Of a DNA stretch of 8,089 nucleotides, positions 1 through 7,691 are shown piece after piece. The notes under the pieces were generated by a model, which saw only the letters and a list, made by a program, of their open reading frames with translations, had not been told where the DNA came from and did no database searches. The stretch comes from Oceanospirillaceae bacterium (GTDB taxonomy: Bacteria > Pseudomonadota > Gammaproteobacteria > Pseudomonadales > Balneatricaceae). Every line of letters starts with the position of its first letter. Within the stretch, counting starts at the first letter, position 1. Position numbers and translations under genes: made by a program. Location of the stretch: the NCBI GenBank assembly GCA_003497765.1, contig DNNY01000126.1:517-8605 (forward strand), given 5' to 3'.

Positions 1-60
1 GATAAAAAAGGTATTGATGCTGTTTTGGCCGAAGTGCGTGCCAATGGCATTAAGGTATAA
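1..60 (+). CDS. rpmB: 50S ribosomal protein L28, C-terminal end (partial)
   Basis: Frame 1 is open from the window edge and encodes DKKGIDAVLAEVRANGIKV followed by TAA at 58-60. This matches the C-terminal helix of bacterial L28, which in E. coli ends with a similar VLAELRA segment. L28 is a structural protein of the large ribosomal subunit. Only the last 19 residues are visible and the start lies outside the window. The identification is strengthened by rpmG beginning 11 nt later, since rpmB-rpmG is the conserved order in gammaproteobacteria. The stop codon overlaps the ribosome binding site of rpmG. Confidence 0.9.
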   Translation, partial: DKKGIDAVLAEVRANGIKV

Positions 61-71
61 GGAGCTGACTG

Positions 72-227
72 ATGCGCGATAAGATTAAGCTGGTTTCCAG
101 CGCCGGTACTGGTCACTTCTACACCACCACCAAAAACAAGCGTAATATGCCTGACAAGATGGAGATCAAAAAGTATGATCCCAAAGTACGTAAGCATGTT
201 ATGTATAAAGAAGCCAAGATCAAGTAA
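72..227 (+). CDS. rpmG: 50S ribosomal protein L33 (cysteine-free form)
   Basis: This complete 51-codon gene encodes a protein beginning [20 protein letters not shown] and ending VMYKEAKIK. The protein is very basic and carries the L33 landmarks: the GTGHFYTT turn, a [17 protein letters not shown] core and a lysine-rich end. Its length equals that of Pseudomonas-type L33. It has no cysteines, so it is the zinc-independent (C-minus) form rather than the CxxC zinc-ribbon form. L33 sits in the 50S subunit near the E site. An AAGGAG Shine-Dalgarno at 59-64 lies 7 nt before the ATG and overlaps the rpmB stop, which indicates co-transcription and probably coupled translation with rpmB. A rho-independent terminator follows at 244-271. 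Confidence 0.96.
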   Translation: MRDKIKLVSSAGTGHFYTTTKNKRNMPDKMEIKKYDPKVRKHVMYKEAKIK

Positions 228-243
228 TTGATATTGGTATGAT

Positions 244-271
244 AAAAACCGGCTTATTAGCCGGTTTTTTT
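244..271. terminator. Bidirectional rho-independent terminator between rpmG and the IclR-family gene
   Basis: A perfect 6-bp stem CCGGCT (249-254) / AGCCGG (259-264) encloses a TATT loop. It is flanked by AAAAA (244-248) on the left and seven T (265-271) on the right. The A and T tracts extend the stem and give a U-run in both directions. It therefore fits as the terminator of rpmB-rpmG on the plus strand and of the convergent regulator gene, whose stop is at 287-289, on the minus strand. Confidence 0.93.
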
Positions 272-286
272 GTGCCTGCAATAAGC

Positions 287-1048
287 TTATGCAGAGGCAA
301 AACCTAAGTCATGGGAAATATCTTTGCCGGCTTTGGTGATAGCATCAATCCAGCTGGCTTGGCGCCGTTCTATAGGGGCTGATATGGATAAGCCAGCAGC
401 CACTTGGCCGCTGCGGTCATAGATTAAAACACCAATACAGCCAACGCCCATTTCTGCCTCCTCATTATCTAAGCCATAACCACGTTGTTGGCTTAATTTG
501 CAGTCATCAAACAGCTGTTCATAGCTGGATAAGGTGTTTGGCGTATAAGCGGGCATATTAGTGCGTTGCACATAAGCGCTAATTTCCTCAGCACCTCCCA
601 TAGCGAGCATGAGTTTACCAACAGCGGTTACATGTAAGGGCGCGCGGCTACCAATTACCTGTTGCACGTGCATCATACGGCTAGGAGTGGCTTTTTCGAA
701 ATACATCACCACATCGCCTTGCCGCATGGTTAAGTTAATGGTTTCGCCTAATTGGTCTCGCAAACGCTCCATATAGGGCAATGCTATGGCACGGATATCA
801 ATATCAGAATACAGTCGATTGGTGAGCTGCAATAGGCGCCGGCCTAGCTGATAGTGGCCATGGCTATCTTGCTCGACAAAGCGGTTATCGATCAGTGCTT
901 GCAAAATTCGATGCACCGTAGAGGGATGCAATTGGGTATCAGCACTTAGCACTTTAAGCTGCGTTGGTTTTGCATAACGGGATAGGGCATCCAATAATAA
1001 AGCAGCACGGTCGATTACCTGTATGCTGGATTTAGGCTTGTCCTTCAT
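287..1048 (-). CDS. IclR-family transcriptional regulator
   Basis: The 253-residue protein has the IclR family's two domains and usual length. The N-terminal winged helix-turn-helix spans about residues 8-70, with recognition helix HPSTVHRILQAL at 41-52 and a wing ending GHYQLGRRL. The effector-binding, GAF-like domain spans about 80-250. It shows the family signatures GSRAPLHVTAVGKLML (133-148), YGLDNEEAEMGVGCIGVLIYD (191-211) and SISAP (221-225). The ATG is supported by GGAG on the minus strand about 8 nt upstream (1057-1060). The gene is divergent from a class V aminotransferase, and both probable promoters carry copies of a palindrome of the kind IclR proteins bind. I infer that it controls the aminotransferase and itself. 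The effector cannot be read from sequence. If the enzyme uses glyoxylate, glyoxylate is a reasonable guess by analogy with BhcR. Confidence 0.95.
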   Translation of the reverse strand: MKDKPKSSIQVIDRAALLLDALSRYAKPTQLKVLSADTQLHPSTVHRILQALIDNRFVEQDSHGHYQLGRRLLQLTNRLYSDIDIRAIALPYMERLRDQLGETINLTMRQGDVVMYFEKATPSRMMHVQQVIGSRAPLHVTAVGKLMLAMGGAEEISAYVQRTNMPAYTPNTLSSYEQLFDDCKLSQQRGYGLDNEEAEMGVGCIGVLIYDRSGQVAAGLSISAPIERRQASWIDAITKAGKDISHDLGFASA

Positions 1049-1074
1049 AGGTATGACTCCACGGATTATTTAAC

Positions 1075-1091
1075 TTTTCACATTGTGGAAA
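1075..1091. promoter_or_regulatory. Operator-like palindrome 1, proximal to the IclR-family gene
   Basis: TTTTCACATTGTGGAAA is a near-perfect inverted repeat centred on T1083; one pair is mismatched in the 8-bp arms TTTTCACA / TGTGGAAA. Its first 13 bases are identical to the second palindrome at 1171-1186. It lies between the regulator's start codon and its best promoter candidate, in the predicted 5' untranslated region, a position that suits autorepression. Size and symmetry fit IclR-family operators. Binding by the neighbouring regulator is inferred. Confidence 0.65.
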
Positions 1092-1123
1092 CGGCTGTGT
1101 CGCTATCGTTTAGTTTTTAGCCT

Positions 1124-1152
1124 ATTCTAGTTCATATTAAATAAAAGGTTAA
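1124..1152 (-). promoter_or_regulatory. Candidate promoter of the IclR-family gene
   Basis: On the minus strand, TTAACC (1152-1147) and TAGAAT (1129-1124) are separated by 17 bp and resemble sigma-70 -35 and -10 elements (4/6 and 5/6 matches). The predicted transcript would start near 1117, leaving a leader of about 69 nt that contains palindrome 1. The -35 element lies in a tandem AAAAGGTT repeat. This is a consensus match only. Confidence 0.4.
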
Positions 1153-1158
1153 AAGGTT
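1143..1158. repeat. Tandem 8-bp repeat AAAAGGTT x2
   Basis: AAAAGGTT occurs twice in direct succession (1143-1150 and 1151-1158), between the two palindromes of the divergent intergenic region. It overlaps the -35 candidate of the regulator gene. It could be a minor binding site or chance in AT-rich DNA. Confidence 0.5.
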
Positions 1159-1165
1159 GGCTTTG

Positions 1166-1195
1166 TTGAATTTTCACATTGTGAAATAGTGTTAT
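1166..1195 (+). promoter_or_regulatory. Candidate promoter of the aminotransferase gene
   Basis: TTGAAT (1166-1171) and TGTTAT (1190-1195) lie 18 bp apart and each matches the sigma-70 consensus at four positions. The spacer holds palindrome 2 almost exactly. A start near 1202 would give a leader of about 77 nt. A weaker alternative begins at TTGTCA (1218-1223), but no good -10 follows it. Confidence 0.35.
1172..1186. promoter_or_regulatory. Operator-like palindrome 2, proximal to the aminotransferase gene
   Basis: TTTCACATTGTGAAA is a perfect inverted repeat with 7-bp arms around T1179. With the preceding T it shares the 13-base string TTTTCACATTGTG with palindrome 1. The two centres are 96 bp apart, about nine helical turns, so bound dimers would face the same side of the DNA. 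It falls inside the spacer of a candidate promoter for the aminotransferase, where a bound protein would block RNA polymerase. The regulator assignment is inferred from the neighbouring IclR-family gene. Confidence 0.7.
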
Positions 1196-1278
1196 TTGGC
1201 AAAATAGTAGGTAATTTTTGTCATAACAACAAGGCTGTTTAAACTTATTACATTGCCAAATATGGCTAGGAGGCCACT

Positions 1279-2445
1279 ATGTCAACCCAAAACCCAGTGT
1301 TTATCCCGGGACCAACCAATATTCCACAGCGCTTGCTTAACGCCATGCATAAGCAAACTTGTGACCATCGTTCGCCTGACTTTGTGAGTACATTAGATCC
1401 CGTGTTAGCAGGTTGCAAGCAGGTATTTGGTACCACTACTGGTGAGGTGATTACCTTTCCTGCCAGTGGCACAGGTGGTTGGGAGGCAGCTATTAGCAAT
1501 ACCCTAAGCCCAGGTGATAAGGTCTTGGTTGCTCGTTATGGCATGTTTTCCCATCGCTGGATTGATCTTTGTGAAAGGCATGGCTTGGATGTCGAGGTGA
1601 TTGAATGTACCTGGGGAGAGGCTGCCCCAGCTGCTAAATTTGAGGAGCGCCTTGGCCAAGATACTAGTCATGCCATTAAAGCTGTGCTGGTTACCCATAA
1701 CGAAACAGCGACAGGGGTAAAAAGCGATATTGCTGCTGTGCGCAAGGCCATGGATGCCTCCTCTCACCCAGCCTTATTGCTGGTTGATTGTGTTAGTTCT
1801 TTAGCTTCGATGCCTTTTGATATGGATACTTGGGGGGTGGATATTGCCGTTAGTGGGTCACAAAAGGGCTTTATGTTAACCACGGGTATGGCTATTTTGG
1901 GCGTTAGTCAAAAGGCCTTGCAAGCTATGCAATCGGCAACGCTGCCCCGCACATTTTTTGACTTCCGCGATATGTTAGCGGCTAATGGCAGTGGCGGCTA
2001 CCCTTACACACCACCTTTACAGCTAATTTATGGACTAAAAGAAAGCCTTGATATGTTGTTTGAGGAGGGGTTGGAGCAAGTTTATAGTCGTCACCAGCGT
2101 TTAGCTGAGGGTGTAAGATTAGCCGCCAAAGCTTGGGGCTTAAGCTTATGCGCTAAAGACCCAGCCACCTATTCTGATACCGTAACCGCTATCTATGTGC
2201 CTGAAGGTTTTAATAGTAATCAGCTAACCGAGCATGCCTTCCATAAATACGGCGTATCCTTTGGTGTGGGTTTGGGCAAAATGGATGCTAAGGCTTTTCG
2301 TATTGGTCATCTGGGCATGCTTACTGATGTTATGGTCTTGTCTGGCTTGGCTACCATCGAAATGGCGATGGCTGATTTGGACTATCCAGTTACTTTAGGG
2401 GCGGGTGTGGCCGCGGCTCAGGAATACTATCGTCAGACGGCTTAA
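1279..2445 (+). CDS. Class V PLP-dependent aminotransferase, glyoxylate-using type (aspartate- or serine-glyoxylate aminotransferase)
   Basis: The 388-residue protein is a fold-type I, class V aminotransferase of the alanine/serine/aspartate-glyoxylate branch. Visible landmarks in order are FIPGPTNIP (8-16), HRSPDF (30-35), the cofactor-phosphate loop SGTGGWE (63-69), THNETATG (139-146), LLVDCVSS with D170 for the pyridine nitrogen, SGSQKGFM with Schiff-base K196, and FRIGHLG with R341 for the substrate carboxylate. Such enzymes transfer an amino group to glyoxylate, making glycine. The wording around K196 and the segment GMFSHRWIDLCERHGLDV look to me closer to BhcA (aspartate-glyoxylate, beta-hydroxyaspartate cycle) than to serine-glyoxylate enzymes of methylotrophs. 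That is from memory, so I give no symbol. A strong AGGAGG (1268-1273) lies 5 nt before the ATG. The gene stands alone, divergent from an IclR-family regulator and convergent with rimJ, without bhcBCD beside it. Confidence 0.9.
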   Translation: MSTQNPVFIPGPTNIPQRLLNAMHKQTCDHRSPDFVSTLDPVLAGCKQVFGTTTGEVITFPASGTGGWEAAISNTLSPGDKVLVARYGMFSHRWIDLCERHGLDVEVIECTWGEAAPAAKFEERLGQDTSHAIKAVLVTHNETATGVKSDIAAVRKAMDASSHPALLLVDCVSSLASMPFDMDTWGVDIAVSGSQKGFMLTTGMAILGVSQKALQAMQSATLPRTFFDFRDMLAANGSGGYPYTPPLQLIYGLKESLDMLFEEGLEQVYSRHQRLAEGVRLAAKAWGLSLCAKDPATYSDTVTAIYVPEGFNSNQLTEHAFHKYGVSFGVGLGKMDAKAFRIGHLGMLTDVMVLSGLATIEMAMADLDYPVTLGAGVAAAQEYYRQTA

Positions 2446-2451
2446 GGTAAT

Positions 2452-3003
2452 TTAGTTAGAATTGAGTTTGGCCATCAGAATATGGTCTTGCCATTGCCCA
2501 TTAATATGGACGAAATCTTTGGCAAGGCCCTCTTGCAGAAATCCCAAATGCCGGAGTAATTGGCCACTGCGATGGTTATTAACCATATAAGAGGCCTGGA
2601 TTCGGTGAAGGCCAAGACTATGAAAAATATATTCTAGGCAAGGAGGCAAGAATTCACGCATCAGGCCCTGACCCTGCTGTTGGGCATCAATGGAATAGCC
2701 CAAATTACAAGAATGCATTGGTTCTTTTAAGATTTCAGAAAAGTCGATACAGGCCAAAAGTTGTTGGTCAGAATGACCAAAGGCACCTAGTTTGATTTTG
2801 GTGCCATTATAAAATGCGCCTTCTGCGGCTAATAGTAAGTTCCACATATTTTCATAAGCATAGAATGGTTCAGTACGAACCGGTTCAGAGTCTCTCAAGT
2901 GGGCACGATTGCGCCAATAGTAATCACTTAAAGCCATAGCGTCGTTACTATCTAAAAGCCTAATATGTGCATGGTGAGTATAAATATCAGGCTTAGGCAA
3001 CAT
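2452..3003 (-). CDS. rimJ: GNAT-family N-acetyltransferase, RimJ-like (ribosomal protein S5 alanine N-acetyltransferase)
   Basis: The 183-residue protein carries the GNAT acetyl-CoA loop QQQGQGLM (108-115). It also has the RimJ-specific stretches LGYSID (101-106), NNHRSGQLLRHLGF (142-155), EGLAKDF (158-164) and INGQWQDHIL (167-176). These align closely with E. coli RimJ (194 residues), which acetylates the N-terminal alanine of ribosomal protein S5. The N-terminal ADYY/EPVR pattern of E. coli RimJ is kept here as SDYY (26-29) and EPVR (40-43). It is the last gene of a minus-strand group: only 8 nt separate its ATG from the radA stop, and its purine-rich AGGG at 3013-3010 overlaps that stop, suggesting coupled translation. 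Its stop lies 6 nt from the end of the convergent aminotransferase, with no hairpin terminator visible between them. The exact protein substrate in this organism is inferred. Confidence 0.87.
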   Translation of the reverse strand: MLPKPDIYTHHAHIRLLDSNDAMALSDYYWRNRAHLRDSEPVRTEPFYAYENMWNLLLAAEGAFYNGTKIKLGAFGHSDQQLLACIDFSEILKEPMHSCNLGYSIDAQQQGQGLMREFLPPCLEYIFHSLGLHRIQASYMVNNHRSGQLLRHLGFLQEGLAKDFVHINGQWQDHILMAKLNSN

Positions 3004-3011
3004 ACTTTACC

Positions 3012-5409
<2,398 letters not shown>

Positions 5410-5431
5410 TTATCAGCATAACGAAAGGTTT

Positions 5432-5460
5432 ATTGTAACCCTTTGCTGCGGGGACACCAA
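5432..5460 (-). promoter_or_regulatory. Candidate promoter of hemB-radA-rimJ
   Basis: On the minus strand, TTGGTG (5460-5455) and TACAAT (5437-5432) are 17 bp apart; the -10 matches the consensus at five of six positions. Transcription would begin near 5425 with a leader of about 37 nt. No hairpin terminator is visible between the ABC-F stop and this site, so read-through from the upstream gene may also feed hemB. Confidence 0.4.
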
Positions 5461-5503
5461 CCACATTCTTGTAAGCCGCGCCTATCCACTTGCGATAAAT
5501 AAA

Positions 5504-7432
5504 TTAAGAGGCTAACTGACTTTCTAATTGCTCCAGCTGTTCTTGGCATAGCAGCCATTTTTCCTCTAGCTCAGCAGCCTCCTGTGTGGCTTTTGCTTGG
5601 CTATCTAATAAAGTCCGCAGTTGTTGTTTTTGTTCGTCTGTATATAGGTTTGGGTCAGTCAGTTGCTGCTCAAGCTCAGCCATAAGGGCTTGGCTTTTGT
5701 CTAACTTTTCTTCCAGCGCTGCAAGTTGCTTTTTTAAGGGCCTTAGTTGCGCCCTTTGGGCGGCTTCTTCACGCTTTTGTTGTTTGCGATCTTGAGCCGT
5801 TAAACGATTATCCTTATCCGTTTCTCGGTTAGCTTTATTTGCCGCTTGGCGGGCCTTGGCTTGTTGCTGCACCATTTGTTGCAGTTGCTGTTGGTAAGAA
5901 TCCAGATCGCCTTCATAAGCAGTAATTTGGCCATCGGCCACTAACCAATATTGATCAACGACTTGACGCAGTAGATGTCGATCATGGGAAATAACCAGTA
6001 TCGCACCTTGGTATTCTTGTAAAGCTCGGGTAAGGGCATGGCGTGCTTCAAGATCTAGGTGGTTAGTTGGTTCATCTAAGAGCAGTAAATTCGGTTTTTG
6101 CAAAGCGATCATAGCTAAAGCTAGGCGTACTTTTTCTCCCCCAGAAAAGTTCTTTACCGGTTCAAAGACCCGCTCACCCTGCCAACCAAAACTACCGAGA
6201 AAATTACGTAATTCCTGCTCACTGGCTTGTGGCTTTAAACGTTGTAGATGCAATAAACCATTGGCTTGCAGGTCTAAAGCCTGTAACTGGTGCTGGGCAA
6301 AGTAGCCAATTTTTAGGTGCTCACCAGTAACAATTTGACCAGCTAGTGTGGGCACATCACCAACTAAGGTTTTGATAAAGGATGATTTGCCAGCGCCATT
6401 GGGTCCTAATAAAGCGATACGAGAGTCTTGTAAAACACTTAAGTTAGCCTTTAATAAGGGCTGCTTATAGCCAACACTGACTTGATTCAGGGTGATTAGG
6501 TTACTGCTGGTTTGAGCAAACTCTGGAAAGCGAAAGCTAAATGGCGAGTCGGCATAGGCTGGTGCTATTAATTCCATTCGTTCTAGAGCTTTAACCCGCC
6601 CTTGCGCTTGTTTGGCTTTACTGGCTTTAGCTTTAAAGCGTCGGATAAAGCTTTCAATATGGGCAATTTCAGCTTGTTGTTTATCAAACATACTTTGCTG
6701 CTGTGCCATACGTTCGGCCTTCTGGCGCTCAAAGGAAGCGTAGTTGCCGCGATAACAAGTTAATTGTTGCTGCTGTAAATGCACAATAGTTGCGACTACC
6801 TGATCAAGAAAATCCCGATCGTGTGAAATCAATAGCAGGGTGCCTGGGTAGTTCTTTAGCCAAGCTTCCAGCCACATGGTGGCATCTAAGTCTAAATGGT
6901 TGGTTGGTTCATCTAGCAGCAATAAGTCAGAAGGGCACATCAATGCTTGAGCAAGGTTAAGACGGACTCGCCAGCCACCCGAAAAGCTAGCCACGGGTTG
7001 TTCCCAATCGGCTTCTGCAAAGCCTAAGCCTTGCAGTAGTTGTTGTGCACGATTAAGTGCGGTATAGCCAGATAGCTGATCATAATCTGCCCAAGCCCGG
7101 GCAAGGGCATGGTCATCTTCTTCCTGCTGGGCTTTGGCGATGGCTGTTTCGGCCTGACGAAAGGGCTGGTCTCCATCTAGTACATGGTCAATAGCTGTGC
7201 GGCTAATATCACCAAGCTCTTGGGCCATATGGGCAAGGCGCAAGCTGGGTGGCAATTGCACTTCACCCGCATCGGGCTGAAGCTCGCCAAGTAGAAGTTT
7301 AAACAGGCTAGTTTTGCCAGCACCATTGCGGCCTACAAGGCCATAACTTTGACCAGCATGGAGGCTTAACTGAGCGTCTTTAAGGAGACTTTGCCCGCCT
7401 CGTAATAGCTGTATGTTTTGCAGTTGAATCAT
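5504..7432 (-). CDS. yheS: ABC-F family ATP-binding protein, YheS type
   Basis: The 642-residue protein has two ABC ATPase domains and no membrane segments, as in ABC-F proteins that act on the ribosome. Domain 1 has Walker A GRNGAGKT (34-41), signature SGGWR (151-155), Walker B LLLLDEPTNHLD (170-181) and SHDR (203-206). A charged interdomain linker follows at about 230-310, including RFKAKASKAKQAQGRVKALE. Domain 2 has GPNGAGKS (343-350), SGGEK (430-434), LLLLDEPTNHLD (449-460) and SHDRH (482-486). E175 and E454 are the catalytic glutamates. A Gln- and Lys-rich coiled coil occupies about 518-642. Length, the SGGW signature and the GDLDSYQQ end of domain 2 match E. coli YheS (about 637 residues) better than EttA or Uup. 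The start aligns with YheS, yet it has no Shine-Dalgarno and lies 8 nt from a -10 element. The role is probably ribosome stall rescue or translation tuning, by family knowledge. Confidence 0.93.
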   Translation of the reverse strand: MIQLQNIQLLRGGQSLLKDAQLSLHAGQSYGLVGRNGAGKTSLFKLLLGELQPDAGEVQLPPSLRLAHMAQELGDISRTAIDHVLDGDQPFRQAETAIAKAQQEEDDHALARAWADYDQLSGYTALNRAQQLLQGLGFAEADWEQPVASFSGGWRVRLNLAQALMCPSDLLLLDEPTNHLDLDATMWLEAWLKNYPGTLLLISHDRDFLDQVVATIVHLQQQQLTCYRGNYASFERQKAERMAQQQSMFDKQQAEIAHIESFIRRFKAKASKAKQAQGRVKALERMELIAPAYADSPFSFRFPEFAQTSSNLITLNQVSVGYKQPLLKANLSVLQDSRIALLGPNGAGKSSFIKTLVGDVPTLAGQIVTGEHLKIGYFAQHQLQALDLQANGLLHLQRLKPQASEQELRNFLGSFGWQGERVFEPVKNFSGGEKVRLALAMIALQKPNLLLLDEPTNHLDLEARHALTRALQEYQGAILVISHDRHLLRQVVDQYWLVADGQITAYEGDLDSYQQQLQQMVQQQAKARQAANKANRETDKDNRLTAQDRKQQKREEAAQRAQLRPLKKQLAALEEKLDKSQALMAELEQQLTDPNLYTDEQKQQLRTLLDSQAKATQEAAELEEKWLLCQEQLEQLESQLAS

Positions 7433-7440
7433 GGGCGCGC

Positions 7441-7449
7441 ATCATACCA
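7441..7449 (-). promoter_or_regulatory. Extended -10 promoter of the ABC-F gene, implying a nearly leaderless mRNA
   Basis: On the minus strand the string TGG-TATGAT (7449-7441) is an extended -10 element: TGn followed by a hexamer with five of six consensus matches. There is no good -35, as expected for this class. Only GCGCGCCC (7440-7433) separates it from the ATG at 7432. Transcription normally starts about 7 nt after the hexamer, which puts the 5' end within about 2 nt of the start codon. The GC-rich discriminator resembles that of growth-rate-controlled promoters. Confidence 0.5.
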
Positions 7450-7452
7450 TAG

Positions 7453-7478
7453 GCAGGCATTAGACCCTATAAGCCTGC
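7453..7478. repeat. Inverted repeat GCAGGC / GCCTGC upstream of the ABC-F promoter
   Basis: Perfect 6-bp arms, GCAGGC (7453-7458) and GCCTGC (7473-7478), flank a 14-bp spacer. The repeat sits just upstream of the extended -10, where a -35 would be. It might be a regulator site or a chance repeat. Confidence 0.35.
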
Positions 7479-7520
7479 TCTGAAAAGTCGAAAAACATTA
7501 AGGCATGGACTATCCTGATA

Positions 7521-7565
7521 GCCAGCTCGTTTTAGCCCAGCATAGATTATCTTAGAATAGCTGGC
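7521..7565. repeat. Inverted repeat in the ABC-F / FKBP intergenic region
   Basis: GCCAGCT (7521-7527) and AGCTGGC (7559-7565) are perfect 7-bp complements around a 31-nt spacer. The long spacer and a weak T tract afterwards argue against a terminator. It is in the middle of the divergent region 7433-7691, which otherwise holds only the two promoter areas and no small gene that I can see. Confidence 0.35.
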
Positions 7566-7604
7566 ATTTTGCTCTGGTAATTAGCCATTTTAGCCCTATA
7601 TAGG

Positions 7605-7610
7605 TATAGT
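7605..7610 (+). promoter_or_regulatory. Candidate -10 element of the FKBP-type isomerase gene
   Basis: TATAGT matches five of six -10 consensus bases and would start transcription near 7617, giving a leader of about 75 nt. No good -35 lies 17 bp upstream. GATAAT at 7619-7624 is an equally good hexamer, again without a clear -35, so the choice is open. Confidence 0.3.
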
Positions 7611-7691
7611 CTAGCGCGGATAATTTGCGTAATAAGTAAATTTTATAAAATAGCCTTTGTGCTTCTTTAAACCATTCAAATAGGAAACATC

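Noticed and set aside
1266..1767. Two minus-strand open frames of 77 and 87 codons under the aminotransferase gene
   Set aside because: They lie entirely antisense to a well-supported enzyme gene, resemble no family I know, and have no ribosome site or context. They are frame shadows.
287..2445. Full beta-hydroxyaspartate cycle cluster
   Set aside because: Only a regulator and one aminotransferase are present. No dehydratase, aldolase or iminosuccinate reductase gene lies in the window.
2470..2490. Possible hairpin GGCCAT / ATGGTC as a terminator for the aminotransferase gene
   Set aside because: The stem is short and imperfect, lies inside the rimJ coding end and has no T tract after it.
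5586..5795. Plus-strand open frame of 69 codons rich in Ser and Cys
   Set aside because: It is the complement of the Gln/Lys/Ala-rich coiled coil of the ABC-F protein, which yields Ser/Cys/Phe runs automatically.
5504..5880. Repetitive-looking TTGCTG/CAGTTG stretches
   Set aside because: They encode the Gln- and Leu-rich coiled-coil tail of the ABC-F protein. This is coding low complexity, not a DNA repeat array.
6040..6930. Near-identical DNA segments around 6055-6090 and 6890-6925
   Set aside because: They encode the two conserved Walker B motifs (LLLLDEPTNHLD) of the duplicated ATPase domains. This is old domain duplication kept by selection.
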